A stretch of DNA of 39,222 nt, from positions 1-39,222 of the forward strand of contig NZ_AKJL01000147.1 in the NCBI RefSeq assembly GCF_000282355.1, in the 5' to 3' direction. A program made the position numbers and the translations under genes. Below, in pieces: positions 18,029-25,493 of the stretch. The notes under the pieces were generated by a model, which ran no database searches, was not told the DNA's origin, and was given only the letters and a program-made list of their open reading frames with translations. How positions within the stretch are numbered: the first letter of the stretch is position 1; the number at the start of each line of letters is the position of its first letter. This stretch comes from Pseudomonas sp. GM49. Its GTDB lineage: Bacteria > Pseudomonadota > Gammaproteobacteria > Pseudomonadales > Pseudomonadaceae.

Positions 18029-18139
18029 TGTAGGAGCGAGCTCCGGGCGGAGATCCGACGATGATCGTTAACGATGACGCTGGTTGGCAGGTGCCCCGCG
18101 GCGGTCTCGGGTTTTTCGCGAGCTGGCTCGCTCCTACAG
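18029..18139. repeat. REPIN (inverted REP pair)
   Basis: Outer arms TGTAGGAGCGAGC and GCTGGCTCGCTCCTACAG enclose GATCGTTAACGATGACGCTGGTTGGCAGGTGCCCCGCGGCGGTCTCGGGTTT (read in two parts). The interior is closely related to the elements at 2590 and 14500. It lies between the divergent recombinase and KfrA-like genes. The left REP arm is degenerate (CTCCGGGCGGAG replaces CTTGCTCGCG). Confidence 0.85.
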
Positions 18140-18251
18140 GGTTTGTGTACGGAAATCGCGCGAGGAATACCTCGAAACTGCGATCACACGGGGTAATACC
18201 AGTATATCCCGTGTTAGTTATATTCAGTATTTAATTTCATGAATTGAATGG

Positions 18252-18285
18252 TACAATGTGTATTTACGTGGTACGTACCACATTG
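18252..18285 (+). promoter_or_regulatory. candidate promoter and operator of the KfrA-like gene
   Basis: TACAAT at 18252-18257 is a good -10; the -35 region is AT-rich but weak. Ten bases downstream lies the perfect palindrome GTGGTAC|GTACCAC at 18268-18281. CAATGTG (18254-18260) is mirrored by CACATTG (18279-18285). Plasmid KfrA proteins repress their own promoter through palindromes, so this is a plausible autoregulatory site. Confidence 0.55.
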
Positions 18286-18303
18286 CAAAACACAGGAGAA
18301 CTC

Positions 18304-19314
18304 ATGGCACGCGGCGGTGTAAATAAAGCGGTGGTGCAAGCCGCCCGGTTGGCGATCCTCGCCCGTGGCGAAAACCCCAGCATCGATGCCGTACGGATCG
18401 AGATGGGCAATACCGGCTCGAAAACCACGATTCATCGCTACCTCAAGGAACTCGATGTCAGGAACGAATCGGTCGAAGCACCGGCGGAACCGATTGACGA
18501 CGAACTGATGGCGCTGGTGTCGCGACTCGCACAAAGACTCAAGGAACAGGCACAAGAGCCCATCGACCAGGCCCGCGCGCAGTACGAGGAACAACGCAAG
18601 ACGCTGGAAAAGCAGCTCAGCGAAGCGCAAGAGGCCAACAGCGAACTGCACCAGCAATACGAGTTTCAGAGCCTGGCGCTGACCCAGGAGTCCGAGGCCC
18701 TGCAAGAAACCCGCGCCATGTTGCAAACGGAGCAAACCCGCAACGCCGGGCTGAACCAGGCGCTGGCGGATTTCGAATTGCGCTTGAAAGACAAGGACGA
18801 GCAGATCCGCTCCCTCGAGGAAAAGCACCTGCACACTCGCGATGCGCTGGAGCACTACCGCAATGCGGTCAAGGAACAGCGCGAACAGGAAATGAGCCGC
18901 CACGAAGGCCAGGTGCAACAGCTACAGATGGAACTGCGCCAGGCACAACAAAGCGCTCTGGTACGCCAGGATGAAATCACCCAATTGCACCGTGACAATG
19001 AACGCTTGTTGACTGAAAACCGCGGCACACTGCGCGAGCTGAGCCTGCTGCAAGAGCAGCTCAAGCAAAGCAACACCCGTCAGGATCAGTTGCTGGAACA
19101 GGCCACCCGCGTCGACGGCGAGCGCACCCTCCTCCAGGAACGCCTGCGCGTCGCCCTGCTGGAAAGTCAGGCACTCAAACAGAACGTCGATGAACAGTCG
19201 CAGATCAACAAGTCACTGGAAATTGATTTAGCCAGGACCCGGACGGATCTGGAAGAACGCGTACGTCTGGCCGCGACCCTTGCGGCAGCGGCAGACGCAG
19301 CGAAGGACGATTAA
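18304..19314 (+). CDS. KfrA-like DNA-binding coiled-coil protein
   Basis: A protein of 336 residues. The first 50 residues ([20 protein letters not shown]...[25 protein letters not shown]) match the KfrA N-terminal DNA-binding helix-turn-helix family. Residues about 75-325 are a long Gln/Glu/Leu/Arg-rich alpha-helical coiled coil. KfrA of IncP/IncU plasmids is an autorepressor that forms multimers and supports plasmid stability. A chromosomal copy may organise DNA or regulate the divergent recombinase, which is inference. The ATG has AGGAGA upstream, and the ORF extension before it would cross the palindromic operator. Its TAA overlaps the convergent gor stop within the four bases TTAA. Confidence 0.88.
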   Translation: MARGGVNKAVVQAARLAILARGENPSIDAVRIEMGNTGSKTTIHRYLKELDVRNESVEAPAEPIDDELMALVSRLAQRLKEQAQEPIDQARAQYEEQRKTLEKQLSEAQEANSELHQQYEFQSLALTQESEALQETRAMLQTEQTRNAGLNQALADFELRLKDKDEQIRSLEEKHLHTRDALEHYRNAVKEQREQEMSRHEGQVQQLQMELRQAQQSALVRQDEITQLHRDNERLLTENRGTLRELSLLQEQLKQSNTRQDQLLEQATRVDGERTLLQERLRVALLESQALKQNVDEQSQINKSLEIDLARTRTDLEERVRLAATLAAAADAAKDD

Positions 19315-20669
19315 CCGGCGACCGGCGTGCGCATGGTGACGAACTCTTCGGCGGCCGTCGGGTGCACGCCGATGGTTTCGTCGAAGTCGCGCTTGGTGGC
19401 GCCGGCCTTCAAGGCAATCGCCAGGCCCTGGACTATTTCACCGGCATCCGGGCCGACCATGTGACAGCCCAGCACCTTGTCAGTCCTGGCATCCACTACC
19501 AGCTTCATCAGCGTGCGCTCCTGACATTCAGTCAGGGTCAACTTCATCGGCCGGAAGCGGCTTTCGTAGATCACCACTTCGTGGCCGGCTTCGCGGGCCT
19601 CTTCTTCGGTCAAACCGACGGTACCAATGTTGGGCAGGCTGAACACCGCCGTCGGGATCATCTTGTAATCCACCGGACGATACTGCTCAGGTTTGAACAG
19701 GCGTCGCGCAACCGCCATGCCTTCAGCCAGGGCCACCGGTGTCAGTTGCACGCGACCGATCACATCGCCCAGTGCCAGGATCGACGGCTCGGCGGTCTGG
19801 TACTGCTCATCGACCTCGACAAAGCCTTTCTTGTCGAGTTTGACCCCGGTGTTTTCCAGCCCGAGATTGTCCAGCATCGGACGACGCCCCGTGGCGTAGA
19901 ACACGCAATCGGCTTCCAGCTGGCGGCCATCCTTGAGCGTGACTTTCAGGCTGCCATCGGCCTGTTTGTCGATGCGCTCGATATCCGCGTTGAATTGCAG
20001 GTCCATGCCGCGCTTGGTCAACTCTTCCTGCAAGTGTTTGCGCACGGAACCGTCAAAGCCGCGCAGGAACAATTCGCCCCGGTACAGCAGCGTGGTCTCT
20101 GCGCCCAGACCGTGGAAAATCCCGGCGAACTCGACCGCAATGTAGCCACCGCCGACCACCAGCACACGCTTGGGCAACTCTTTGAGGAAGAACGCCTGGT
20201 TGGAACTGATCGCGTGCTCATGCCCCGCAATCTCCGGAATCTGCGGCCAGCCGCCGGTAGCGATCAGGATATTTTTGGCGGTAAAACGCTCTCCGTTGAT
20301 CTCGACCTGATGCGGATCGACGATCCTGGCGTGACCTTCATGCAAGGTCACGCCACTGTTGACCAGCAGGTTGCGATAAATGCCATTGAGGCGATTGATC
20401 TCGCGGTCTTTGTTGGCGATCAGCGTCGCCCAGTCGAACTGCGCTTCATCCAGGCTCCAGCCAAAACCGGAAGCCTGCTCGAAGTCTTCGGCGAAATGCG
20501 CACCGTAGACCAGCAATTTTTTCGGCACACAGCCGACGTTCACACAGGTACCGCCCAGGTAGCGGCTCTCGGCCACGGCTACTTTCGCGCCAAACCCGGC
20601 GGCAAACCGCGCAGCCCGCACACCGCCGGAACCGGCACCAATCACATAAAGGTCAAAATCGTAGGCCAT
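19311..20669 (-). CDS. gor: glutathione-disulfide reductase
   Basis: NADPH-dependent flavoprotein that regenerates GSH. Using the ATG of [21 protein letters not shown] (GAGGAGA upstream) gives 452 residues. The FAD motif GAGSGG is at 11-16, the redox-active pair Cys42/Cys47 is in [12 protein letters not shown], and the NADPH motif [13 protein letters not shown] comes later. The C-terminal [16 protein letters not shown] carries the catalytic His-Glu pair. All are intact. It follows galU on the same strand but a terminator separates them, so it likely has its own promoter. It ends convergently against the KfrA-like gene. Confidence 0.97.
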   Translation of the reverse strand: MAYDFDLYVIGAGSGGVRAARFAAGFGAKVAVAESRYLGGTCVNVGCVPKKLLVYGAHFAEDFEQASGFGWSLDEAQFDWATLIANKDREINRLNGIYRNLLVNSGVTLHEGHARIVDPHQVEINGERFTAKNILIATGGWPQIPEIAGHEHAISSNQAFFLKELPKRVLVVGGGYIAVEFAGIFHGLGAETTLLYRGELFLRGFDGSVRKHLQEELTKRGMDLQFNADIERIDKQADGSLKVTLKDGRQLEADCVFYATGRRPMLDNLGLENTGVKLDKKGFVEVDEQYQTAEPSILALGDVIGRVQLTPVALAEGMAVARRLFKPEQYRPVDYKMIPTAVFSLPNIGTVGLTEEEAREAGHEVVIYESRFRPMKLTLTECQERTLMKLVVDARTDKVLGCHMVGPDAGEIVQGLAIALKAGATKRDFDETIGVHPTAAEEFVTMRTPVAG

Positions 20670-20751
20670 TTTCAATCTCCTCGGCAGGTGACCAGCATAC
20701 CCGTAGACATTTGTGGGGCAAGCGCTGCAGACGATATGGGGCTGGAAAATG

Positions 20752-20776
20752 AAAAAGCCACCCGTAGGTGGCTTTT
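20752..20776 (-). terminator. galU terminator
   Basis: AAAAAGCCACC-CGTA-GGTGGCTTTT: an 8-bp stem with A and T flanks, 24 nt after the galU stop and before the gor start. Bidirectional in appearance; on the minus strand it ends galU. Confidence 0.88.
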
Positions 20777-20799
20777 CGATACAAACAGGCCGCCGGCTA

Positions 20800-21639
20800 T
20801 CAGTAAGCCTTGCCCGTCTTGTAGAAGTTCTCGAAGCAGAAGTTGGTCGCGTCGATGTAGCCTTCAGCGCCGCCGCAGTCGAAACGCTTGCCCTTGAACT
20901 TGTAGGCAATCACGCAACCATCCTGCGCCTGTTTCATCAGGGCGTCAGTGATCTGGATTTCGCCACCTTTGCCTGGCTCGGTTTGTTCGATCAGGCTGAA
21001 GATGTCCGGCGTCATGATGTAACGACCGATGATCGCCAGGTTCGACGGGGCATCTTCCGGCTTTGGCTTCTCGACCATGTTGCGCACGCGGTACAGGTCG
21101 TCACCAATCAGGTCGCCGGCAATCACGCCGTACTTGCTGGTTTCTTGCGGGTCGACTTCCATGATCGCGACGATGGTGCAGCGATACTGCTTGTACAGCT
21201 TGACCATCTGCTTCAGTACGCCGTCACCTTCCAGGTTGACGCACAGGTCATCCGCCAACACCACGGCGAACGGCTCGTCGCCGATCAGCGGACGACCGGT
21301 CAGGATCGCATGACCCAGACCTTTCATTTCAGTCTGGCGAGTGTAGGAGAACGAGCACTCATCCAGCAGACGGCGGATGCCGACCAGGTATTTCTCCTTG
21401 TCGGTGCCCTTGATCTGGTTTTCCAGCTCGTAGCTGATGTCGAAGTGGTCTTCCAGGGCGCGCTTGCCGCGACCGGTGACGATGGAGATTTCGTTCAAGC
21501 CGGCATCCAGTGCCTCTTCGACGCCGTACTGGATCAGTGGCTTGTTCACCACCGGCAGCATTTCTTTGGGCATGGCTTTAGTCGCTGGCAGGAAGCGAGT
21601 ACCGTAACCGGCTGCTGGGAACAAGCATTTCTTGATCAT
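20800..21639 (-). CDS. galU: UTP-glucose-1-phosphate uridylyltransferase
   Basis: Makes UDP-glucose from UTP and glucose-1-phosphate for LPS, exopolysaccharide and trehalose synthesis. The 279-residue protein opens with [27 protein letters not shown], the nucleotide-binding signature with the catalytic Arg/Lys. It also has [24 protein letters not shown] and a C-terminal [17 protein letters not shown] segment. Length is typical. AAGGA precedes the ATG. In P. aeruginosa galU and gor are also neighbours, so synteny supports the call. Confidence 0.97.
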   Translation of the reverse strand: MIKKCLFPAAGYGTRFLPATKAMPKEMLPVVNKPLIQYGVEEALDAGLNEISIVTGRGKRALEDHFDISYELENQIKGTDKEKYLVGIRRLLDECSFSYTRQTEMKGLGHAILTGRPLIGDEPFAVVLADDLCVNLEGDGVLKQMVKLYKQYRCTIVAIMEVDPQETSKYGVIAGDLIGDDLYRVRNMVEKPKPEDAPSNLAIIGRYIMTPDIFSLIEQTEPGKGGEIQITDALMKQAQDGCVIAYKFKGKRFDCGGAEGYIDATNFCFENFYKTGKAY

Positions 21640-21928
21640 ATAAGTCCTTGTAAGGCTGTGCGTGTACGAGTTTCGGCGCAGTCTAATCAGGCGGCGAGCA
21701 CCTTACAATGCCCCGCTCTGGCTAACCGATGCCAACATAGAGAAATAATCTTGCCGATAGTTCCCTGCGGGAGTGCGCAGGTCACTGCGCAACCTCTTAT
21801 ACATAGCAGAGACTTGCGCAATTGCACGGCTTCACTGACCCGGAACGCCCCACCATACGCCCATCGGCACCCGTTGAGTGCGTTTGGCGGTATCATGGCG
21901 CGCTTGAACCAGACAACGAGGCAAACAG

Positions 21929-22117
21929 ATGTCGGCAGTAAAAAGCGTCAACGGATTCCTGATCAATCAGGAGAAAGACGGTCAATGGTGGGTAGCCAGT
22001 GTCGCCGGTGAAAATATCGCCGGACCTTTCCCTTCCGAAGCCTTGGCAATCGAAGTGGCCTCGGTGCTGGAGCTTGAGCACCCGGAACCCAAGCGACGCG
22101 GCAAGGACAAAAGCTGA
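21929..22117 (+). CDS. small hypothetical protein
   Basis: A 62-residue protein starting SAVKSVNGFLINQEKDGQWWVASVAGEN-type sequence and ending in a charged tail (EPKRRGKDKS). GAGG lies upstream and a strong terminator follows, so it is likely a real monocistronic gene. The pattern (short beta-like segments with GPFPSEALAIEVASVLE) suggests a small single-domain protein. I do not recognise a function. Confidence 0.8.
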   Translation: MSAVKSVNGFLINQEKDGQWWVASVAGENIAGPFPSEALAIEVASVLELEHPEPKRRGKDKS

Positions 22118-22135
22118 GCGACGCCCAATGCGACA

Positions 22136-22163
22136 AGCCCTGCCATTGCGCAGGGCTTTTTTA
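22136..22163 (+). terminator. intrinsic terminator
   Basis: AGCCCTGC-CATT-GCGCAGGGCT followed by TTTTTTAT, 20 nt after the 62-residue gene. Confidence 0.92.
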
Positions 22164-22252
22164 TGAATAAATGCAAAGGCGTGGCCTTTGGCTATAACCT
22201 TTTGCCTGCGACGCTGTCTCAGCCTTAGCCCCCCCCTGACGACGACCACGCC

Positions 22253-22534
22253 ATGAAAAAATTTTTGCCTCTGATCGCAATACTGGCCCTGAGTGGCTGC
22301 GCAACGTCGAAAGAAACCTACCTGGGTAACGGAGAGCAAGGTCTTTCCATTGACTGCTCCGGGGAAGCCAATTCCTGGGCAGCGTGCTACGAAAAAGCCG
22401 ATGCGTCCTGCGCTGGCACCGGCTACAGGATTGTCGGAACCGATGGCACACCCTCGCTCAGGGAGAGCGAAAAGACTCTCGGCGTCGACGTCGGCAACTA
22501 CAAGAGCCGCAACGTCGTGGTGATCTGCAAGTAA
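22253..22534 (+). CDS. small outer-membrane-type lipoprotein, unknown function
   Basis: A 93-residue protein with a lipoprotein signal (KKFLPLIAILALSGCATS, lipobox LSGC, Cys17). The mature domain has four more cysteines (SIDCSG, AACYEKADASCAG, VVICK), suggesting two disulfides in the periplasm. Residue +2 is Ala, so outer-membrane sorting is expected. There is no clear Shine-Dalgarno: the upstream region is C-rich. Function unknown. Confidence 0.82.
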   Translation: MKKFLPLIAILALSGCATSKETYLGNGEQGLSIDCSGEANSWAACYEKADASCAGTGYRIVGTDGTPSLRESEKTLGVDVGNYKSRNVVVICK

Positions 22535-22545
22535 GGCGCCGCGCC

Positions 22546-22776
22546 CTACATATGGATTTCGGCGAATTTGATGCCAAGCCCGCGCACGGTATCGATCAGA
22601 TCATCCAGGCGACTGAAAGACTCGACTTCATCATTGTCATCCACCAGGAAATAGCTGCGCCCGGCGCTTTTCTTGAAAAACACGATCCATTCTCCCCGCT
22701 CCGCCGGATTCTGAATCACATGGGTGGCGCAGATTACCCCCTCTGCATGACGTTCCCGGACCTGCTCTCGCTTCAT
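22546..22776 (-). CDS. small conserved-looking hypothetical protein
   Basis: A 76-residue protein, start chosen at KREQVRERHAEGV because GGAG is well placed and the ten extra upstream codons are poor. The sequence contains a WIVFFKKSAGRSYFLVDDNDEVESFSRLDDL segment, suggesting a small alpha/beta fold. It is convergent with the lipoprotein gene at 22253, 11 nt apart. No function recognised. Confidence 0.75.
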   Translation of the reverse strand: MKREQVRERHAEGVICATHVIQNPAERGEWIVFFKKSAGRSYFLVDDNDEVESFSRLDDLIDTVRGLGIKFAEIHM

Positions 22777-22796
22777 AGTCGACTCCAGAAATAACA

Positions 22797-22825
22797 ATGC
22801 CGCCAAAGCAAGGCTTGGGCGGCAT
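22797..22825 (-). terminator. probable terminator of the 22849-23205 gene
   Basis: ATGCCGCC and GGCGGCAT form a perfect 8-bp stem with a 13-nt loop. On the minus strand it is followed by TGTTATTT, a weak U-tract. It lies between two minus-strand genes. Confidence 0.55.
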
Positions 22826-22848
22826 CGGTGCTGATTGTCGATAGTTTA

Positions 22849-23205
22849 TCAGCCGGAAATGCACTCGTTGGCAGCATTCTGTACGTCCATGGGGCGTACC
22901 GGGACATTGGACATGCTCTCGTGCAGCTTGATGCTGCTGCCGCCCGAGCGTTCTTCAATGTCGAATACGGCAGACGGCCCCGAGGAATACTTGAGTGGCA
23001 CGATCACACGCAAACCATCCTTGTGCGGCTCGATCTGCAAGGCGCCACGGCTTTCGGCCAGCTTTTCGCTCAGACATTGCGCGTACTCATGGGGCTTCTT
23101 GCCAGAAATCACGTTCATCGTCGGCAGGGACTCGTTGATTTCCGAGACGTTCGCACAACCACTCACCGTCAATGCCATCGGCAACAACCACAAACCCCAC
23201 TTCAT
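22849..23205 (-). CDS. putative lipoprotein, unknown function
   Basis: A 118-residue protein with start at KWGLWLLPMALTVSGCANV, preceded by a strong GGAGG; the longer frame lacks such a site. The lipobox is VSGC. The mature part contains HEYAQCLSEKLAESRGALQI and a C-terminal DVQNAANECISG, giving two cysteines that may pair. Resembles small Pseudomonas lipoproteins of unknown role. Confidence 0.82.
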   Translation of the reverse strand: MKWGLWLLPMALTVSGCANVSEINESLPTMNVISGKKPHEYAQCLSEKLAESRGALQIEPHKDGLRVIVPLKYSSGPSAVFDIEERSGGSSIKLHESMSNVPVRPMDVQNAANECISG

Positions 23206-23406
23206 ACAAATCCTCCAATAAAGACCCTCGGACAGCGCAGGTGCGATTTTTCTCCGAGACAAACTGCTTTATCGCTCATCAAACGTGAAATAAGCGTTTT
23301 TAATTGTCAGAGCGGCCGGATAATAAGGCGTTCGGGCTGATAAACTGCGCCAATCGCCCATGCTATCGTTTTGATTTTGTAGAAAAAGCCCTTCTGGAGG
23401 CGCCTC

Positions 23407-23709
23407 ATGAAATTTATCCATCAGCGCGAGCACCTCAATGAAGACGACATTGTCGTCATTCAATGCTCCCAAATGTGCAACATCCGTTTGATGAACGACG
23501 CCAACTTCCGCAGCTTTAAAAATGGCGGCCGTCACACCTATCACGGCGGTGCATTCGACACGTTTCCGGCCCGCATCACCGCCCCTAGCACCGGTTTCTG
23601 GAACATCACGATCGATACCGTAAACCGTCGCCCTATCAGCGTGACCCGCAAACCCACCCTGACTCACTCGATCAAAATCATTCGCCGCTCCAGCTCGAAA
23701 CTGAGCTGA
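23407..23709 (+). CDS. DUF1883-family protein
   Basis: A 100-residue protein with the DUF1883 pattern: KFIHQREHLNEDDIVVIQCS, NIRLMNDANFRSFKNGGRH, YHGGAFDTFPARITAPSTGFWNI. DUF1883 is a short beta-rich domain that occurs alone or fused to TIR domains in other bacteria; its molecular role is not settled. GGAGG precedes the ATG. A 55-residue gene follows 37 nt later and is probably co-transcribed. Confidence 0.85.
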   Translation: MKFIHQREHLNEDDIVVIQCSQMCNIRLMNDANFRSFKNGGRHTYHGGAFDTFPARITAPSTGFWNITIDTVNRRPISVTRKPTLTHSIKIIRRSSSKLS

Positions 23710-23746
23710 ACAACGAACCCGAAACAAAAGACAGGCAGATACGACC

Positions 23747-23914
23747 GTGGCCCAAACGACCAAGTACGTCATCAAATACAAACTCAATGGCGAACGCCGC
23801 TTCGAGTTTGCCCAGCTTGAAAACGGCACCACCGAAGAAGCCAAGGCAGCGCTGGATGCCATTCATGGACAGGACGATGTCATCAGCGAAATCAGCGTCA
23901 GCAAGGCGCTGTAA
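23747..23914 (+). CDS. 55-residue hypothetical protein with GTG start
   Basis: The frame opens at GTG 23747 and reads V/M-AQTTKYVIKYKLNGERRFEF then AQLENGTTEEAKAALDAIHG and DDVISEISVSKAL before TAA. Predicted beta-strand, helix and strand, with good Pseudomonas codon use (mostly G/C in third position). The Shine-Dalgarno (ACAGG, about 14 nt away) is weak. It follows the DUF1883 gene and precedes the Ada-like box. Function unknown. It may be missed by annotation because of its size. Confidence 0.65.
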   Translation: MAQTTKYVIKYKLNGERRFEFAQLENGTTEEAKAALDAIHGQDDVISEISVSKAL

Positions 23915-23953
23915 CGCGAACCGGGGCGACAATGGACGTCAGCTCCCGCTCGC

Positions 23954-23978
23954 AATTGGACCGCAAGCGCCGGAGTGC
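23954..23978 (+). promoter_or_regulatory. Ada-box-like element upstream of the oxygenase-alkB unit
   Basis: AATTGGACCGCAAGCGCCGG plus AGTGC. It matches the element at 25415-25439 at 24 of 25 positions. It contains AAT-N6-GCAA, the geometry of the E. coli Ada operator (AATTAAAGCGCAA). Located about 55 nt before the oxygenase start. Confidence 0.7.
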
Positions 23979-24031
23979 CTGCTTCATCTTTGCCTTCCAG
24001 ACTGGCCACCTCAACAATAAGAGGCCTGGCA

Positions 24032-24736
24032 ATGAGCGAGCAATATCTGGACAGGCTGGACTGGCCCCGGCTGGAACAGCAACTTGATCAGGACGGTTAC
24101 GCCGTCATCCCGTCCCTGTTGAGCCACAAGGCTTGTGAGCAAGTCAGCGCCTTGTACCCTCGAACCGAGCTTTTTCGCTCCCACGTGGTGATGGCTCGCC
24201 ACGGATTTGGTCGAGGCGAATACAAGTATTTCAGCTACCCGTTACCGGAACTTGTGGCCCGCTTGCGCAACGCGTTCTACCCACGACTGGTGCCCATCGC
24301 CAATCGCTGGCATGAACAGATGGGTTTGCCCAGCCGCTTTCCTGAGTCTCATCAAGCCTTCATCGAACGCTGCCATGCCGCCGGTCAGAACCGTCCGACA
24401 CCGTTATTGCTGCAATATGGTCCGCAGGACTACAACTGTTTGCACCAGGATCTGTACGGTGAGCACGTTTTTCCGCTGCAAGTGGCGATTCTGCTGTCGG
24501 ACCCGGATAACGACTTCACCGGTGGCGAATTTGTCCTGACTGAACAGCGCCCGCGAATGCAGTCACGCCCGATGGTCATAGGTCTGAAGAAAGGTGACGG
24601 CTTGATCTTTGCGGTCAACCAACGGCCGGTCAAAGGGACTCGCGGTTACTACCGCGTGACCCTGCGCCACGGCGTGAGTCGCCTGCACAGCGGTAAACGG
24701 CATACCCTTGGAATCATCTTTCACGATGCGCTATGA
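24032..24736 (+). CDS. 2OG-Fe(II) oxygenase of the Ada/AlkB neighbourhood (PF09859-like)
   Basis: A 234-residue putative 2-oxoglutarate- and iron-dependent oxygenase. The start is the ATG of SEQYLDRLDW, with GAGG upstream. The iron-binding HxD is His138-x-Asp140 (NCLHQDLYGEH). The distal His and 2OG-binding Arg should lie in RVTLRHGVSRLHSGKRHTLGIIF (about 208-230). The sequence fits the family Pfam describes as oxygenases acting on damaged DNA. The evidence for that function is largely genomic context, and here the context agrees: an Ada-like box upstream and alkB overlapping its end. The substrate (base, protein or other) is unproven. Confidence 0.85.
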   Translation: MSEQYLDRLDWPRLEQQLDQDGYAVIPSLLSHKACEQVSALYPRTELFRSHVVMARHGFGRGEYKYFSYPLPELVARLRNAFYPRLVPIANRWHEQMGLPSRFPESHQAFIERCHAAGQNRPTPLLLQYGPQDYNCLHQDLYGEHVFPLQVAILLSDPDNDFTGGEFVLTEQRPRMQSRPMVIGLKKGDGLIFAVNQRPVKGTRGYYRVTLRHGVSRLHSGKRHTLGIIFHDAL

Positions 24737-25406
24737 GCCCATGAATCCGCTGACTTTCGATCTGTTTGCCGATGCAGAGCCCGAGCAACAGCCCAGGCGC
24801 GAGCAGATCGGCGAACAGTCATACGTGCTGCGAGGCTTCGCCCTGCCCTGGCTGGAGCGCTTGCTGCCTGCTCTGGAGGCGGTGCTGGCGGCCGCGCCGT
24901 TTCGGCAGATGGTCACGCCCGGCGGCTTCACCATGTCGGTAGCCCTGAGCAGTTGTGGCACATTCGGCTGGACCACTGACCGCAGCGGTTATCGATACAC
25001 CCTTGATGATCCACAAACCGGTCAGCCCTGGCCAATGATGCCCGAGGTGTTTCTCCAACTGGCACAAGCGGCGGCACTGGCAGCGGGGTTCACCGATTTT
25101 GCGCCAGACTCCTGCCTGATCAACCGCTACATCCCCGGGGCAAAAATGTCATTGCATCAAGATAAAGACGAATATTCCTACGCCGCCCCCATCGTTTCGG
25201 TATCGCTGGGCTTGCCGGCGATGTTCCTGTTCGGCGGCTTTAAACGCAGCGACAAAAATCAACGCGTTCCCTTGCTGCATGGCGACATCGTGGTCTGGGG
25301 TGGTGTGGATCGCCTGCGTTATCACGGTGTGTTGCCGATCAAGGATGGCCATCACCCGAGACTCGGCGGGCAACGCATCAATTTCACGTTCCGTACCGCC
25401 GGATAA
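24726..25406 (+). CDS. alkB: AlkB DNA dealkylase
   Basis: Fe(II)/2OG dioxygenase that reverses 1-methyladenine and 3-methylcytosine in DNA. Aligning with E. coli AlkB, the core starts at NPLTFDLFADAEP (ATG 24741, 221 residues). An ATG at 24726 adds five residues, has a better-placed GGAA, and overlaps the upstream stop by 11 nt; both are plausible. Counting from 24741: FRQMVTPGGFTMSVA at about 54-68, HQDKDE with His139 and Asp141, GDIVVWGG at about 181-188, and His195 in RYHGVL. The RINFTFR arginines bind 2OG. Translationally coupled to the oxygenase. Confidence 0.95.
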   Translation: MRYEPMNPLTFDLFADAEPEQQPRREQIGEQSYVLRGFALPWLERLLPALEAVLAAAPFRQMVTPGGFTMSVALSSCGTFGWTTDRSGYRYTLDDPQTGQPWPMMPEVFLQLAQAAALAAGFTDFAPDSCLINRYIPGAKMSLHQDKDEYSYAAPIVSVSLGLPAMFLFGGFKRSDKNQRVPLLHGDIVVWGGVDRLRYHGVLPIKDGHHPRLGGQRINFTFRTAG

Positions 25407-25414
25407 AAGCTTCG

Positions 25415-25439
25415 AATTTGACCGCAAGCGCCGGAGTGC
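25415..25439 (+). promoter_or_regulatory. Ada-box-like element upstream of ada
   Basis: AATTTGACCGCAAGCGCCGG plus AGTGC, the twin of 23954-25439's first copy at 23954-23978. AAT-N6-GCAA spacing is as in the E. coli Ada operator. It starts 9 nt after the alkB stop and ends 54 nt before the ada ATG, so it sits where an activator for ada would bind. Confidence 0.7.
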
Positions 25440-25493
25440 GAGGGTATTGCCCCGTGGTTAAGGTGTAGTCAACCACTCATAGGACATGACGCC

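Noticed and set aside
17041..18139. REP copies as att sites of the tyrosine recombinase
   Set aside because: The flanking REP units are of different classes and occur across the window, so they are not a specific direct repeat around the gene.
18214..18918. 234-codon minus-strand Leu/Phe-rich frame opposite the KfrA-like gene
   Set aside because: Looks membrane-like only because it is the complement of Gln/Glu/Lys coiled-coil codons.
19362..20897. 511-codon plus-strand frame opposite gor
   Set aside because: Shadow of gor, which has complete FAD, redox and catalytic motifs.
20713..22011. 432-codon plus-strand frame opposite galU
   Set aside because: Shadow frame; galU on the minus strand is unmistakable.
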